From the NCBI GenBank assembly GCA_964542535.1, contig CAZIUE010000018.1, positions 11,445-75,444 of the forward strand: a stretch of DNA of 64,000 nucleotides, given 5' to 3'. Positions 16,091 to 24,771 of the stretch are shown here, piece by piece. The first letter of the stretch is position 1. The number at the start of each line of letters is the position of its first letter. Position numbers and translations under genes: made by a program. This DNA is from Pseudopelobacter sp964542535. GTDB lineage: Bacteria > Desulfobacterota > Desulfuromonadia > Geobacterales > Pseudopelobacteraceae. The notes beneath the pieces are model-generated. The model saw only the letters and a list, made by a program, of their open reading frames with translations, had not been told where the DNA came from and did not search any database.

Positions 16091-18829
16091 ATGGGCTTAT
16101 TCTCGCGAGTATACCCACCGCCGCTTCCGCGGCTCTCCCTCCTCACCGTGAGAGCCGACGGAACTCCCCCGTCGCTGGCCGCGGCGTTCGCGCTGCTGCT
16201 TCCGCTGCTGGTTGCGCTTGTCATGCTTTCACCGGCCCTGGCCGAAGAACCTCCCCCCCGGCATCTGCTGCTGCTCCACTCCTATCACCAGGGCTTCCGG
16301 TGGACCGATGACGTTACCGCGTCGGTGGCATCCGTTGTTGCCCGATCTCCCCGAAAGGTCGAACTGCATGTGGAGTACATGGACGGCAAGCGCTGCTCGG
16401 CCGAGCACCTGCAGCCTGCCTTTGCGCGGCTGCTTGAGCTCAAGTACCGCGGCCGGCTCCCGGACCTGGTTATCACCTCCGATGATGACGCCCTGAACTT
16501 TGTCAGGCGCCATCACTCCCGACTGTTTCCCGGGGTTCCCGTGGTCTTCTGCGGCGTCAACGACGCAGGAGCGGCCCTGTCCGTGCCGCGGCGTTTCTTT
16601 ACCGGCCTGGTCGAGACGCTGGACATCAGGGACAACATCTCCCTGGCCATCCGCCTCTTTCCCCGCACCAGGCGGGTCGTGGTGGTCAGCGACGGCACCC
16701 CCACCGGGCTCGGGACGCGGCGCATGTCACGGGAGAGCGAAGCGGACTTTCCCGGCATCGAGTTCGTCTATCTGGACGGCGAGACGTTGACTACCGGGGA
16801 GATGCTGGAGCGCCTCAAAAGGCTCGATCGGGAGAGCGTGGTGATCGCCCCGGCCTGGTACCGCGGTCGGGACGGCAGGATGTTCGACAACACCTCCATC
16901 TATCCGCTGATTGCCGGGGCATCCCCCGTGCCGGTGATGGCCACCTCCAGCGCCAACCTCGGCCTGGGGCTTTTGGGCGGCAAGGTGAACAGCGGTGCGG
17001 TCCAGGGGGAGTACGCGGCGGAACTGGCCCTGCGCATCCTCTCTGGTCAGACCACTCCTGCCCTGGTTCCGGTGGAGACCGCCAGTCGCAACCGGTACCT
17101 GTTCGACAGCCGACAGCTGAGCCGCTTCGGCATCTACGAGGGGCAGCTGCCCGCCGGAAGCGTCGTGCTGCACCGTCCCTTTTCCTTCTATGAGACCTAC
17201 CGCCGGCTGGTGTGGGGCGTGCTCCTGGCATTCGGGCTCTTTTCGGCCATGATCGTCGCTCTCCTGGCCACGAACCGTCGCCTGCGGGAGGCACGGGAAC
17301 GTCTGGAACGCAGCGAAGAGAACCTGCGCATCACCCTCCGCTCCATCGGCGACGCGGTCATGACCGCAGATACCGGCGGCAGGATTACCGGCATGAATCC
17401 GGTGGCCGAGAAGCTCACCGGCTGGTCGTTTGGCGAGGCGGTTGGCCGGAGCCTGGACGAGGTCCTGCGGCTGGTGGATGCCGCCAGCGGGGAGAAGAGG
17501 GACAATCCGGTCGACGGGGTGCTGTCGTCGGGAAGCGTTGTCAGCCTGGAAAACGATACGCTCCTGATCGACCGCGCGGGCGTCCGGTACCGCGTCCATG
17601 ACTCGGGCGCTCCGATTCGCGCCAACGATGGCGAGATTGTCGGCGTCGTGCTGGTATTCCGGGATATCAGCGCGGAATACCAGCGCGAGGAGCAGCTGGC
17701 CCAGAGCAGAAAATTGGAGGCGATCGGTCAGTTGGCCGGTGGCGTTGCCCACGATTTCAACAACATGCTGGGGGGGATCATGGGCAATGCCGAGATACTG
17801 GCGCTGCGTCTTGGTGATGGCCATCCCCTGCAGAAGCATGTCTCTACCATTCTCTCGGCCGGCGAAAACGCCGCCGGCCTGACCCGCAAGCTGCTGGCCT
17901 TCTCCCGCAAGGGGAGCGTGGTGGTCGAACCGCTGGATGTGCACCGGGTCATCGCCACGTCCCTGGCGCTTCTCGAACACAGCCTGGACAGGAGCATCAG
18001 CATCCTGAACCGGCTGGACGCCGTCCCGTCGGTTGTCTTGGGAGACGCGACCCAGCTGGCGAACGCCATCATAAACCTGGGTGTCAACGCCGCCCATGCC
18101 ATGCCACATGGCGGCGTGCTGACCATCTCCACCGAAAACGTTGAGCTTGACCAGGAATACTGCGGGAACAGCAGTTTCGATATCCAACCGGGTTCTTACC
18201 TGCGTATCGACGTCCGCGACACGGGGGAGGGGATCCCCCGGGAACTGCTGCCGCGCATATTCGAACCCTTTTTCACCACCAAGGGGGTCGGTCAGGGGAC
18301 CGGCCTGGGGTTGTCGGCGGTGTACGGCACCGTCAGGGAACATCACGGCTGCATCAGGGTGCAGAGCGAACCGGGGGAGGGGACCGTCTTCTCGCTCTGT
18401 CTGCCGGTCAGTGATGCCGACCTCACCCCTGAAACAGAGGAGAAGTATCCCCGGGCGGCGCGGCACGGCTGCGTCCTGGTGGTGGACGACGAGGAACAGG
18501 TCAGGACGGTTGCCGCGGATATTCTGGAGAGCCTGGGGTATCGGGTGCTGCAGGCGGCCGACGGCCTGGAGGGGGTGCGACTCTTTGCCGACCACGGCGG
18601 AGAGATCGATCTGGTCCTGCTGGATCTGGTCATGCCGCGCATGGGGGGGGTGGCCTGTTTCCGGAAGATTCGCGACATGGATTCCCGGGTGCGGGTGCTG
18701 ATCAGTTCCGGTTATCCCCGCGAGGGGAGCCTGGAAGAGCTGCGGGACGCCGGTATCATGGGCTTTCTCCAGAAGCCGTACCGCGTGGCCGACCTGGCGC
18801 GCATGGTCGCCCAGGCCCTCGACCGTTGA
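16091..18829 (+). CDS. Hybrid sensor histidine kinase with periplasmic substrate-binding-like sensor
   Basis: About 912 aa from ATG 16091; ATG 16004 would add 29 residues and neither has a clear ribosome site. A hydrophobic signal/anchor (ALLLPLLVALVML) is followed by an extracytoplasmic region of about 320 residues resembling ABC-transporter substrate-binding sensors (LLLHSYHQGFRWTDD, PVVFCGVNDAG). Then come a membrane helix (WGVLLAFGLFSAMIVALLA), a PAS domain (ITLRSIGDAVMTAD), HisKA (GGVAHDFNNMLGGIMGNAE), HATPase (NAIINLGVNAAHAM, DTGEGIPRELL, GTGLGLSAVYG) and a receiver domain (VLVVDDEEQ, LVLLDLVMPRMGG, FLQKPY). The ligand is unknown. No partner regulator lies beside it, so output is not clear. 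Confidence 0.88.
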   Translation: MGLFSRVYPPPLPRLSLLTVRADGTPPSLAAAFALLLPLLVALVMLSPALAEEPPPRHLLLLHSYHQGFRWTDDVTASVASVVARSPRKVELHVEYMDGKRCSAEHLQPAFARLLELKYRGRLPDLVITSDDDALNFVRRHHSRLFPGVPVVFCGVNDAGAALSVPRRFFTGLVETLDIRDNISLAIRLFPRTRRVVVVSDGTPTGLGTRRMSRESEADFPGIEFVYLDGETLTTGEMLERLKRLDRESVVIAPAWYRGRDGRMFDNTSIYPLIAGASPVPVMATSSANLGLGLLGGKVNSGAVQGEYAAELALRILSGQTTPALVPVETASRNRYLFDSRQLSRFGIYEGQLPAGSVVLHRPFSFYETYRRLVWGVLLAFGLFSAMIVALLATNRRLREARERLERSEENLRITLRSIGDAVMTADTGGRITGMNPVAEKLTGWSFGEAVGRSLDEVLRLVDAASGEKRDNPVDGVLSSGSVVSLENDTLLIDRAGVRYRVHDSGAPIRANDGEIVGVVLVFRDISAEYQREEQLAQSRKLEAIGQLAGGVAHDFNNMLGGIMGNAEILALRLGDGHPLQKHVSTILSAGENAAGLTRKLLAFSRKGSVVVEPLDVHRVIATSLALLEHSLDRSISILNRLDAVPSVVLGDATQLANAIINLGVNAAHAMPHGGVLTISTENVELDQEYCGNSSFDIQPGSYLRIDVRDTGEGIPRELLPRIFEPFFTTKGVGQGTGLGLSAVYGTVREHHGCIRVQSEPGEGTVFSLCLPVSDADLTPETEEKYPRAARHGCVLVVDDEEQVRTVAADILESLGYRVLQAADGLEGVRLFADHGGEIDLVLLDLVMPRMGGVACFRKIRDMDSRVRVLISSGYPREGSLEELRDAGIMGFLQKPYRVADLARMVAQALDR

Positions 18830-18992
18830 GGCGCGCGCCATGATCTTTCCCGTGCGCTGGTCGTGGGATCATGGGCAGCGCACTGACGCCTCCGCGTCGT
18901 GAAAACGAAGAGGGCTGGCGCGGCCAATGGGGAGCGAGGCTGGTGATAGTTGCTGCGCGGGGCAGGCATGTGCACCAGCACGACACACGAAA

Positions 18993-19021
18993 AAGGGGTT
19001 ACGTTTTTCACGTAACCCCTT
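18993..19021. terminator. Bidirectional rho-independent terminator
   Basis: Twelve-pair stem AAGGGGTTACGT (18993-19004) with ACGTAACCCCTT (19010-19021) and a five-base loop. A-rich sequence on the left and T-rich sequence on the right give a U-tract in both directions. It lies nine bases past the tRNA 3' end and also after the sensor kinase gene. Confidence 0.85.
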
Positions 19022-19029
19022 GATTTTTA

Positions 19030-19106
19030 TGGCGGGCGGTACTGGATTCGAACCAGCGACCCCAGGCTTCGGAGGCCTGTACTCTATCCAACTGAGCTAA
19101 CCGCCC
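19030..19106 (-). tRNA. tRNA-Arg (CCG)
   Basis: A 77-nt cloverleaf on the minus strand. The acceptor stem is GGGCGGT with ACCGCCC, then G and an encoded CCA. The D arm has TAGCTCAGTTGGATAGAG, the anticodon stem CAGGC/GCCTG holds the loop CTCCGAA (anticodon CCG, codon CGG) and the T arm carries GGTTCGAATCC. It should be charged with arginine. The terminator at 18993-19021 follows directly. Confidence 0.95.
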
Positions 19107-19117
19107 GCAGCGGTCAT

Positions 19118-19140
19118 GTCTGCTACACGCCGTAGCAGAC
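19118..19140. promoter_or_regulatory. Perfect inverted repeat between tRNA-Arg and coaE
   Basis: GTCTGCTAC (19118-19126) and GTAGCAGAC (19132-19140) form a nine-pair stem with a five-base loop, starting 12 bp upstream of the tRNA 5' end. It could be a protein-binding site or part of the tRNA leader. The function is unknown. Confidence 0.4.
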
Positions 19141-19263
19141 GTTAACATGTACACTAATTATTGCCGCAACTCAAGCCAAAAATCTGTCAATTTGCGGGTC
19201 CCTTTGCTACACTGGCGCCATTTTCACGGAACATGCGCCGGCCTGGCGCGGGGAGTAGAGACG

Positions 19264-19872
19264 ATGGGTATCCGAGTGGTGGGGTTGACCGGTGGAATCG
19301 CCACCGGCAAGAGCAGCGTGGCCCGTTTCCTGATCGAGCGGGGAGCCGAGGTGATCGATGCCGACGAGTTGTCGCGCCTGGCGGTCCGGCCGGGAAGTCC
19401 GGCCCTGCGGCGGATCGTGGAGCGCTTCGGCCGGGAGGTGTTGCTGCCGGACGGCAGCCTGGACCGCGGGAAAATGCGCACGCTGGTCTTCGGCAACGAC
19501 GACAACCGGCGGGAGCTGGAGCGGATCGTCCACCCTGAGATCAGGGCGTTGGCCGAGGAGCGCATCGCCGCCGCAGCCGAGCGGGGAGACCGGATCGTGT
19601 TCTACATGGCGCCGCTCTTGATAGAGGCGGGAGTTACCGACCGGGTCGACGAGATCTGGGTGGTGACCTTAAGGCCCGAGATCCAGCTGAAGCGACTCAT
19701 GGAGCGGGACGGCATCGGCCCTGAGGATGCTCGGAAGATCATCGACAGCCAGATGCCCCTGGCCGAGAAGCAGCGCCACGGCCGGGTGGTGATCGACAAC
19801 AGCGGTACCCCCGAGGAGACGGAGCGGCTGGTGGCGGCCGTCTGGGAACGGGAGATGGGGGAGGGAGCATGA
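19264..19872 (+). CDS. coaE: Dephospho-CoA kinase
   Basis: 202 aa from ATG 19264, with GGGGAG upstream. The P-loop GLTGGIATGKSSVA is at residues 8-21, followed by the CoaE signature VIDADELSRLAV and VHPEIRALAEERI; the usual ADxxA motif reads DADELSR. It adds the 3'-phosphate to dephospho-CoA, the last step of coenzyme A synthesis, in the cytoplasm. The stop overlaps the next gene's ATG (19869), so both genes are co-translated. Confidence 0.94.
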   Translation: MGIRVVGLTGGIATGKSSVARFLIERGAEVIDADELSRLAVRPGSPALRRIVERFGREVLLPDGSLDRGKMRTLVFGNDDNRRELERIVHPEIRALAEERIAAAAERGDRIVFYMAPLLIEAGVTDRVDEIWVVTLRPEIQLKRLMERDGIGPEDARKIIDSQMPLAEKQRHGRVVIDNSGTPEETERLVAAVWEREMGEGA

Positions 19873-21050
19873 GCGGGACGAAACATATTCTGAGAAAAGC
19901 GCCCCGCCCCGAACCCCGGCCGGACCGGGTGATGGACTGCTTTGCCGCCGTGCCCCGGGGGGCCGAAGAGGTGGCCGCGGAGGAACTGCGCCGTCTGGGC
20001 ATTGAAACGGTGGAAACGGCTCGGGGCGGGGTTTCCTTCTCCGCCAGCCGGGCCGGGCTCTATCGTGCCAACCTCTGGCTGCGCAGCGCCAGCCGTCTGC
20101 TGGTCAGGCTGGCCGGGTTTCCCTGCTCATCGCCGGAGGAGCTGTACGAGGGGGTGCATGCCATCCCCTGGCAGGAGCTGATCACCCCGTCCATGACCCT
20201 GGCGGTGGACTGTTCCCTGCGGGATTCCACCCTGACCCATTCCGGGTTCGTGGCCCTGAAGAGCAAGGACGCCATCGTCGACCGGGTGCGCCAGGCACGC
20301 GGCAGCCGCCCGGACGTGAACACCGCCTCACCCGACCTGCGGGTCAACATCCATCTGGCGCGGAACGTCTGCACGGTCAGCCTGGACAGCTCCGGGGATG
20401 CCCTGGACCGGCGGGGGTACCGCCTGGAGCGCAACGAGGCGCCTCTGCGGGAAACCCTGGCAGCGGCGATCATTGCCCTTACCGGTTGGGACGGGAGCGT
20501 TCCTCTGGCCGACCCCATGTGCGGCTCGGGCACCATTCCCATCGAGGCCGCGCTCGTTGCCGCCCGGGTGCCGCCGGGACGCAACCGCTCCTTCGGGTTC
20601 CAGCGCTGGCTGGATTTCGACTCCCGTCTCTGGAAACAGATCCTGGCCGAGGCCGAGCAGGGAATTCGCCCGTTGCCGCTGGGGCTGATCACCGGCTACG
20701 ACAGCGATGGCCGCGCCCTCTCCGTTGCCCGGCGCAACGCCGAGGCCGCGGGCTTCGAGGGGCAGCTGCACTTCTTCCACAGCTCCCTGGAGCAGTTCAC
20801 GCCGGAAGGGGAGAAGGGGGTGGTAATCATCAACCCCCCCTACGGTAAGCGCATGGGTGAGGAGGAACAGCTGAAGGAGCTCTACCGCCGCATCGGCGAT
20901 ATCTTCAAGCAGCGCTGCCGGGGGTGGACCGGGTACGTGATCACCGGCAACCTGGAACTGGCAAAGTATATCGGCCTGAAGGCGTCGCGCCGCTTCGTGC
21001 TCTTCAACGGCCCCATCGAGTGCCGTCTGCTGAAGTACGAACTGTACTGA
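19869..21050 (+). CDS. THUMP-domain RNA methyltransferase (RlmL N-terminal-like)
   Basis: 393 aa starting four bases before the coaE stop. Residues 20-165 form a THUMP-type RNA-binding region (CFAAVPRGAEEVAAEELRRLG). The C-terminal part is the UPF0020 methyltransferase: ADPMCGSGTIPIEAALVA as the SAM-binding region and IINPPYGKRMGEEE as the N-P-P-Y catalytic motif. It corresponds to the first half of E. coli RlmL (23S rRNA m2G2445 methylase) without the fused RlmK domain. The target in this organism is inferred to be 23S rRNA. The coupling to coaE probably reflects shared expression only. Confidence 0.9.
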   Translation: MSGTKHILRKAPRPEPRPDRVMDCFAAVPRGAEEVAAEELRRLGIETVETARGGVSFSASRAGLYRANLWLRSASRLLVRLAGFPCSSPEELYEGVHAIPWQELITPSMTLAVDCSLRDSTLTHSGFVALKSKDAIVDRVRQARGSRPDVNTASPDLRVNIHLARNVCTVSLDSSGDALDRRGYRLERNEAPLRETLAAAIIALTGWDGSVPLADPMCGSGTIPIEAALVAARVPPGRNRSFGFQRWLDFDSRLWKQILAEAEQGIRPLPLGLITGYDSDGRALSVARRNAEAAGFEGQLHFFHSSLEQFTPEGEKGVVIINPPYGKRMGEEEQLKELYRRIGDIFKQRCRGWTGYVITGNLELAKYIGLKASRRFVLFNGPIECRLLKYELY

Positions 21051-21097
21051 GTCTGATACGGCGGTTTTCAACCACCGCCGAAGGATGTTATTCGATT

Positions 21098-21282
21098 CGG
21101 CAGGTGGGGGCTGCCTGCGTTCGCGCGGACGGGCTGTTTCTGTGCTTCCACGGCTCATTGCGCTACAGCCGATAAACTCAGCCCTTCGGGCTTCAGACAG
21201 TATCGGCTGTGGACGCTTCATTTCGCCGGGAAGTACGACGAAATAGCCCTGATGCGCTCTCTCCGGCAGCCCCCACCTGCCG
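21098..21282. mobile_element. MITE-like repeat, copy 1
   Basis: A 185-bp non-coding unit bounded by a perfect 18-bp terminal inverted repeat: CGGCAGGTGGGGGCTGCC at 21098-21115 and its reverse complement at 21265-21282. Inside, CAGCCGATA and TATCGGCTG form a further inverted repeat around CAGCCCTTCGGGCTT. Nearly the same sequence occurs in the opposite orientation at 31627-31809. It encodes no protein. A miniature inverted-repeat element or a structured RNA repeat are both possible. Confidence 0.75.
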
Positions 21283-21315
21283 TTTCCAGGATAAACAACC
21301 ACAAGGAGGCAAACC

Positions 21316-21888
21316 ATGGACAGTCTGACCACCATCATGAAGAGACGCAGTTCGTGCAGGAAGTTCACGGAGGAGGCGCTCCCCCGGGAGACCGTCGAGG
21401 CGCTGATCACCACCGCGGTCTGGGCCCCCAGCGGCTCCAACAACCAGCCCTGGCGGTTCGTTGTCATCTCCGACAAGGAACGCCTGAAGCGCCTCTCCGA
21501 CAGGGCCAAGGAGAAGTGGCTGGCCAACCTGGCCGACGCCCCCTATATCCGGCAGTACGAGAAGTGGATGAGGAACCCGGAGTTCAACATCTTCTACAAC
21601 GCCTCGACCCTGCTGATCATCTACGGCGACACCAGGGCCCACTGGCAGGTGTACGACTGCAGCATGGTGGCCCAGAACATCAACCTGCTGGCCGAAGAGC
21701 AGGGGCTGGGCTGCTGCTGGATCGGCTTCGCCCACAACGTGCTGGACGAGCCGGACGTCAAGAAGGAGCTGGGTCTCCCTGAGGAGTACGAGCTGGTTGC
21801 CCCGCTGATCATCGGCTATCCGGCGGTGAAGCGGGAGCAGGCGGAAAACCCCATCAAGCGCAAGCCGGTGGAGATCAACTTCCTGTAA
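21316..21888 (+). CDS. Nitroreductase family protein
   Basis: 190 aa with AAGGAGG before ATG 21316. The N-terminus (MKRRSSCRKFTEEALPRETVEAL, then APSGSNNQPWRFVVI) is the FMN-binding signature of the nitroreductase superfamily, and the middle has NINLLAEEQGLGCCWIGF. The C-terminus PLIIGYPAVK closes the fold. These homodimeric enzymes reduce nitro compounds, quinones or flavins with NAD(P)H. The physiological substrate cannot be inferred. The MITE-like repeat lies directly upstream, so it may influence the promoter. Confidence 0.92.
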   Translation: MDSLTTIMKRRSSCRKFTEEALPRETVEALITTAVWAPSGSNNQPWRFVVISDKERLKRLSDRAKEKWLANLADAPYIRQYEKWMRNPEFNIFYNASTLLIIYGDTRAHWQVYDCSMVAQNINLLAEEQGLGCCWIGFAHNVLDEPDVKKELGLPEEYELVAPLIIGYPAVKREQAENPIKRKPVEINFL

Positions 21889-22008
21889 CAGCTGTGCCGT
21901 GTCCGTTTTCCCCCTCACCCCCGTCATCTCCGCCGGGGAAAGGGGGAACTGTACGCGATAGCTACAGAGATCAGCTTTAATCGAAAAATTTCATGGGAGA
22001 AAGCGACC

Positions 22009-23433
22009 ATGCATGAGTACGGCAAACTGTACATCAACGGGGAGTGGGGTGCGTCAAGTGATCCCTCCTTCATCCCGGTTATCGGCGCCGCCAGTGAAGA
22101 GGTTGTCGGCCGGGTTCCGGCCGGGACGATGGATGACGTGGAGAAGGCCGTGGCCGCCGCCAGGGCTGCCTTCGACTCCTGGTCCAGCACAACGGTCGAG
22201 GAGCGTGCCGGATACCTGAAGAAGCTCCATCAGGGGCTGATGGAACGGAGCGAAGATATTGCCCGCGTTGTCACCGCCGAGGTGGGGATGCCCTACAAGT
22301 TCTCCCTGCGCATCCAGGCCGGTCTGCCGGTGGCGGTCATGGGGAGCTACGTCTCCCTGGCCGCGGAGCAGCGGGAGGAAGAGCGCATCGCCAACTCGCT
22401 CATCCTGCGCGAGCCGGTGGGGGTTGTTGCCTGCATCACTCCCTGGAACTACCCCCTGCACCAGATCGTGGCCAAGGTGGCCCCGGCCCTGGCGGCCGGT
22501 TGCTGCGTGGTGGTCAAGCCCAGCTCCGAGGCGCCGCTCTCCTCCTTCATCCTGGCCGAGATCGTGGACAGGGCCGGTCTGCCTGCCGGCGTGTTCAACC
22601 TGGTCAGCGGCCGGGGCGCCTGCATCGGCGAGGCCCTGGCTTCCCACCCCGGGGTGGACATGGTCTCCTTCACCGGCTCCACCGCCGTGGGGAGGCGCCT
22701 CTCCGTACTGGCGGCCGGGACCATCAAGAAGGTTGCCCTGGAACTGGGGGGCAAGTCTGCCTCGGTGATCCTGGACGACGCCGACCTGGCCGCGGCGGTC
22801 AAGGGGAGTCTGGGCGCCTGCCTGCTCAACTCGGGCCAGACGTGCAGCGCCCACACCCGCATGCTGGTGCCGGAGAGTCGGTACGAAGAGGCGGCCGGCC
22901 TGGCGGTGGAGCTGGGGAGGAGCTTTGTCCCCTCCGATCCCTTCGGCGACACGTGCCGCCTGGGGCCGCTGGTGTCGGCCAAACAGCGGGAGCGGGTACG
23001 GGAGTACATCGCAACCGGCATCGCCGAGGGGGCGGAGCTGCTGCTGGGTGGCGCCGAGCCGCCGCCGGGGCTGGACAAGGGGTTCTACGTCTCCCCCACC
23101 ATCTTCGGCCGGGTGAGACCGGAGATGACCATCGCCCGGGAGGAGATCTTCGGCCCGGTGCTCTGCATCATGCCCTACACGGACGAGGCGGATGCGCTCA
23201 GGATCGCCAATGCCGGCATCTACGGCCTGGCCGGCGGGGTCTGGTCCGCTGACGAGGGACGCGCCCTGGCTTTTGCCCGGCGCATGCGCACCGGTCAGGT
23301 GGACATCAACGGCGCTCCCTTCAACATCCTGGCCCCCTTCGGCGGCTACAAGCAGTCCGGCAACGGTCGGGAGCTGGGCAGGTACGGTCTGGAGGAGTTT
23401 CAGGAGATCAAGGCGATACAGCTCAAGGGGTGA
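22009..23433 (+). CDS. NAD(P)-dependent aldehyde dehydrogenase
   Basis: 474 aa, normal family length, from ATG 22009. Key residues are clear: ITPWNYPLHQI (substrate/cofactor Asn), VVKPSSEAPL, SFTGSTAVGRRL, the general base Glu in ALELGGKSA, and the catalytic Cys in NSGQTCSAHTR. EEIFGPVLCIMPY and FGGYKQSGNGRELG follow as usual. It oxidises an aldehyde to the acid. The substrate is unknown. GNAT and hydrolase genes follow on the same strand. Confidence 0.94.
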   Translation: MHEYGKLYINGEWGASSDPSFIPVIGAASEEVVGRVPAGTMDDVEKAVAAARAAFDSWSSTTVEERAGYLKKLHQGLMERSEDIARVVTAEVGMPYKFSLRIQAGLPVAVMGSYVSLAAEQREEERIANSLILREPVGVVACITPWNYPLHQIVAKVAPALAAGCCVVVKPSSEAPLSSFILAEIVDRAGLPAGVFNLVSGRGACIGEALASHPGVDMVSFTGSTAVGRRLSVLAAGTIKKVALELGGKSASVILDDADLAAAVKGSLGACLLNSGQTCSAHTRMLVPESRYEEAAGLAVELGRSFVPSDPFGDTCRLGPLVSAKQRERVREYIATGIAEGAELLLGGAEPPPGLDKGFYVSPTIFGRVRPEMTIAREEIFGPVLCIMPYTDEADALRIANAGIYGLAGGVWSADEGRALAFARRMRTGQVDINGAPFNILAPFGGYKQSGNGRELGRYGLEEFQEIKAIQLKG

Positions 23434-23480
23434 GCAGAGCTTTTCGGATAACCTGTCTCGTTATGGAGGTTGCAAGCGGT

Positions 23481-23966
23481 ATGCTGCTTACTCATCGGCC
23501 GGTTAAAGAGAGTGATATTCCCGTTGTTTGCGGTTTTCCGCAAGGCGAAGAGGAACTGTTTTTTCTTTTTCCCAAGGCAACATTTCCCTTGGCTCACTGG
23601 CAGTTGCGGGACTCTGTTTCTCAGCGTTCGGACAGCACGGTAGTTGAATTGGACGGTCAGGTTGTCGCGTTTGCCAATTTTTACCGCTGGGGTGTGAATG
23701 GTTGCTCTATAGGAAACGTCATTGTGTCTCCGACCGTCCGGGGGAAGGGGGTCGGAAGCTATCTTGTCGAGCAAATGGTTGATATCGGGTTCTCGAAGCA
23801 TGGTGCCATTGAGATTACGGTGTCTTGCTTTAATAAAAACGTCCTCGGCCTGATCCTGTATGCAAAGTTGGGATTTGAACCGTATGCCATCGAAGAACGG
23901 CAGGATAAGAATGGCAATCTGGTTGCGCTTATTCACATGCGACGGAAGCCAAGCTCCGGTGCCTGA
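23481..23966 (+). CDS. GNAT-family N-acetyltransferase
   Basis: 161 aa from ATG 23481 with GGAGG eleven bases upstream; GTG 23430, overlapping the previous stop, is an alternative. The acetyl-CoA-binding motif A is VIVSPTVRGKGVGSYLVEQM (R-G-K-G-V-G). Motif B follows with CFNKNVLGLILYAKLGFEPY. The substrate is unknown. The codon use is less GC-rich than that of the aldehyde dehydrogenase gene before it, suggesting a different origin. The stop codon lies inside the first copy of a 27-bp direct repeat (23954-23980). Confidence 0.88.
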   Translation: MLLTHRPVKESDIPVVCGFPQGEEELFFLFPKATFPLAHWQLRDSVSQRSDSTVVELDGQVVAFANFYRWGVNGCSIGNVIVSPTVRGKGVGSYLVEQMVDIGFSKHGAIEITVSCFNKNVLGLILYAKLGFEPYAIEERQDKNGNLVALIHMRRKPSSGA

Positions 23967-23980
23967 CATTGAAGGATTGA
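23954..23980 (+). repeat. 27-bp direct repeat, copy 1
   Basis: The sequence beginning CTCCGGTGCCTG and ending GAAGGATTGA spans the stop codon of the GNAT gene. A second copy with one mismatch lies at 24533-24559, so the pair brackets the small membrane hydrolase gene. Confidence 0.8.
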
Positions 23981-24037
23981 ACCGCCGTGTACTACGAATG
24001 AGGCGGATGCACTGAGGATGTAAAAAACGGTACCAAC

Positions 24038-24559
24038 ATGATTATCGGACATTTGCCGGCAGGGTATCTCGTTTCCCGTTCTGCCTGCTCCTTCATGAGA
24101 CTCAGTTACGCGGAGCGTGACGTATTCATGCGGTGGGGACTGTTGGGATCGATTGCGCCTGATGTTGACATGCTGTACTTCCATCTCATCGATCACCGGC
24201 AACATCATCACCATACCTATGTCACTCATTATCCGCTGGTCTGGATTATCGCGCTCGGCATCTCACTATTATGGTTCAAAAGCGGCCAGAACAGGCGAGG
24301 GGCCATTGCAGCACTGTTCTTCTCCGCTAACTGCCTGCTTCATATGCTGTTTGACACTATTGTCGGAGATATCTGGTGGTTTGCGCCCTTTGGCGATAAT
24401 CCCTACTCGTTGTTCACCGTCCCGGCACTCCATACTCCCTGGTGGCTCAATTTCCTTCTCCATTGGTCATTTACCGTGGAAATCGGAATCCTGTTGTGGG
24501 CCTGCTATCTGTGGAGAACCGGAACACCTTCTCTCCGGTGCCTGGCATTGAAGGATTGA
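24038..24559 (+). CDS. Membrane-bound metal-dependent hydrolase (YdjM/PF04307-like)
   Basis: 173 aa from ATG 24038. The N-terminus reads IIGHLPAGYLVSR, then GSIAPDVDMLYFHL and HHHHTYVTHYPLVW; conserved His and Asp residues here fit the LexA-binding inner-membrane hydrolase family. Hydrophobic segments follow (LVWIIALGISLLWF, FLLHWSFTVEIGILLWACYL), giving a small polytopic membrane protein. The reaction is unknown. A histidine-rich cluster (QHHHHTYVTH) could bind metal. The gene is bracketed by a 27-bp direct repeat, the second copy forming its own last codons. Confidence 0.75.
   Translation: MIIGHLPAGYLVSRSACSFMRLSYAERDVFMRWGLLGSIAPDVDMLYFHLIDHRQHHHHTYVTHYPLVWIIALGISLLWFKSGQNRRGAIAALFFSANCLLHMLFDTIVGDIWWFAPFGDNPYSLFTVPALHTPWWLNFLLHWSFTVEIGILLWACYLWRTGTPSLRCLALKD
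24533..24559 (+). repeat. 27-bp direct repeat, copy 2
   Basis: One base differs from the copy at 23954-23980 (G for A). It encodes the last residues of the hydrolase (in frame SGALALKD-type tail LRCLALKD) and its stop. The unit from one repeat to the next is 579 bp. Confidence 0.8.
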
Positions 24560-24771
24560 CAAATGGAGCAGTTCGCTTTCCCACGTTCTGCTGGAGCAGA
24601 CCGTTGCGGTAATGGCATACACCATGAATATTGGGAAGGAAACAGTTGCGGATATCGAGGCGATCCCGGCTACTACCACCGGTTCTGCCGTGCTTCCTGT
24701 CTGAATTCAGTGCAAACGTTCTGAACTTCTTCTTGATTTCTGCACGCGTATCTCGTTTGAAGGAGCGGGGA

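Noticed and set aside
16727..18841. 704-codon minus-strand ORF opposite the sensor kinase
   Set aside because: Antisense shadow; the plus-strand protein has intact HisKA, HATPase and receiver motifs.
23954..24559. Integron cassette (attC) explanation of the 27-bp repeat
   Set aside because: Repeats lack the palindromic R'' L'' L' R' structure and no integrase gene is near.
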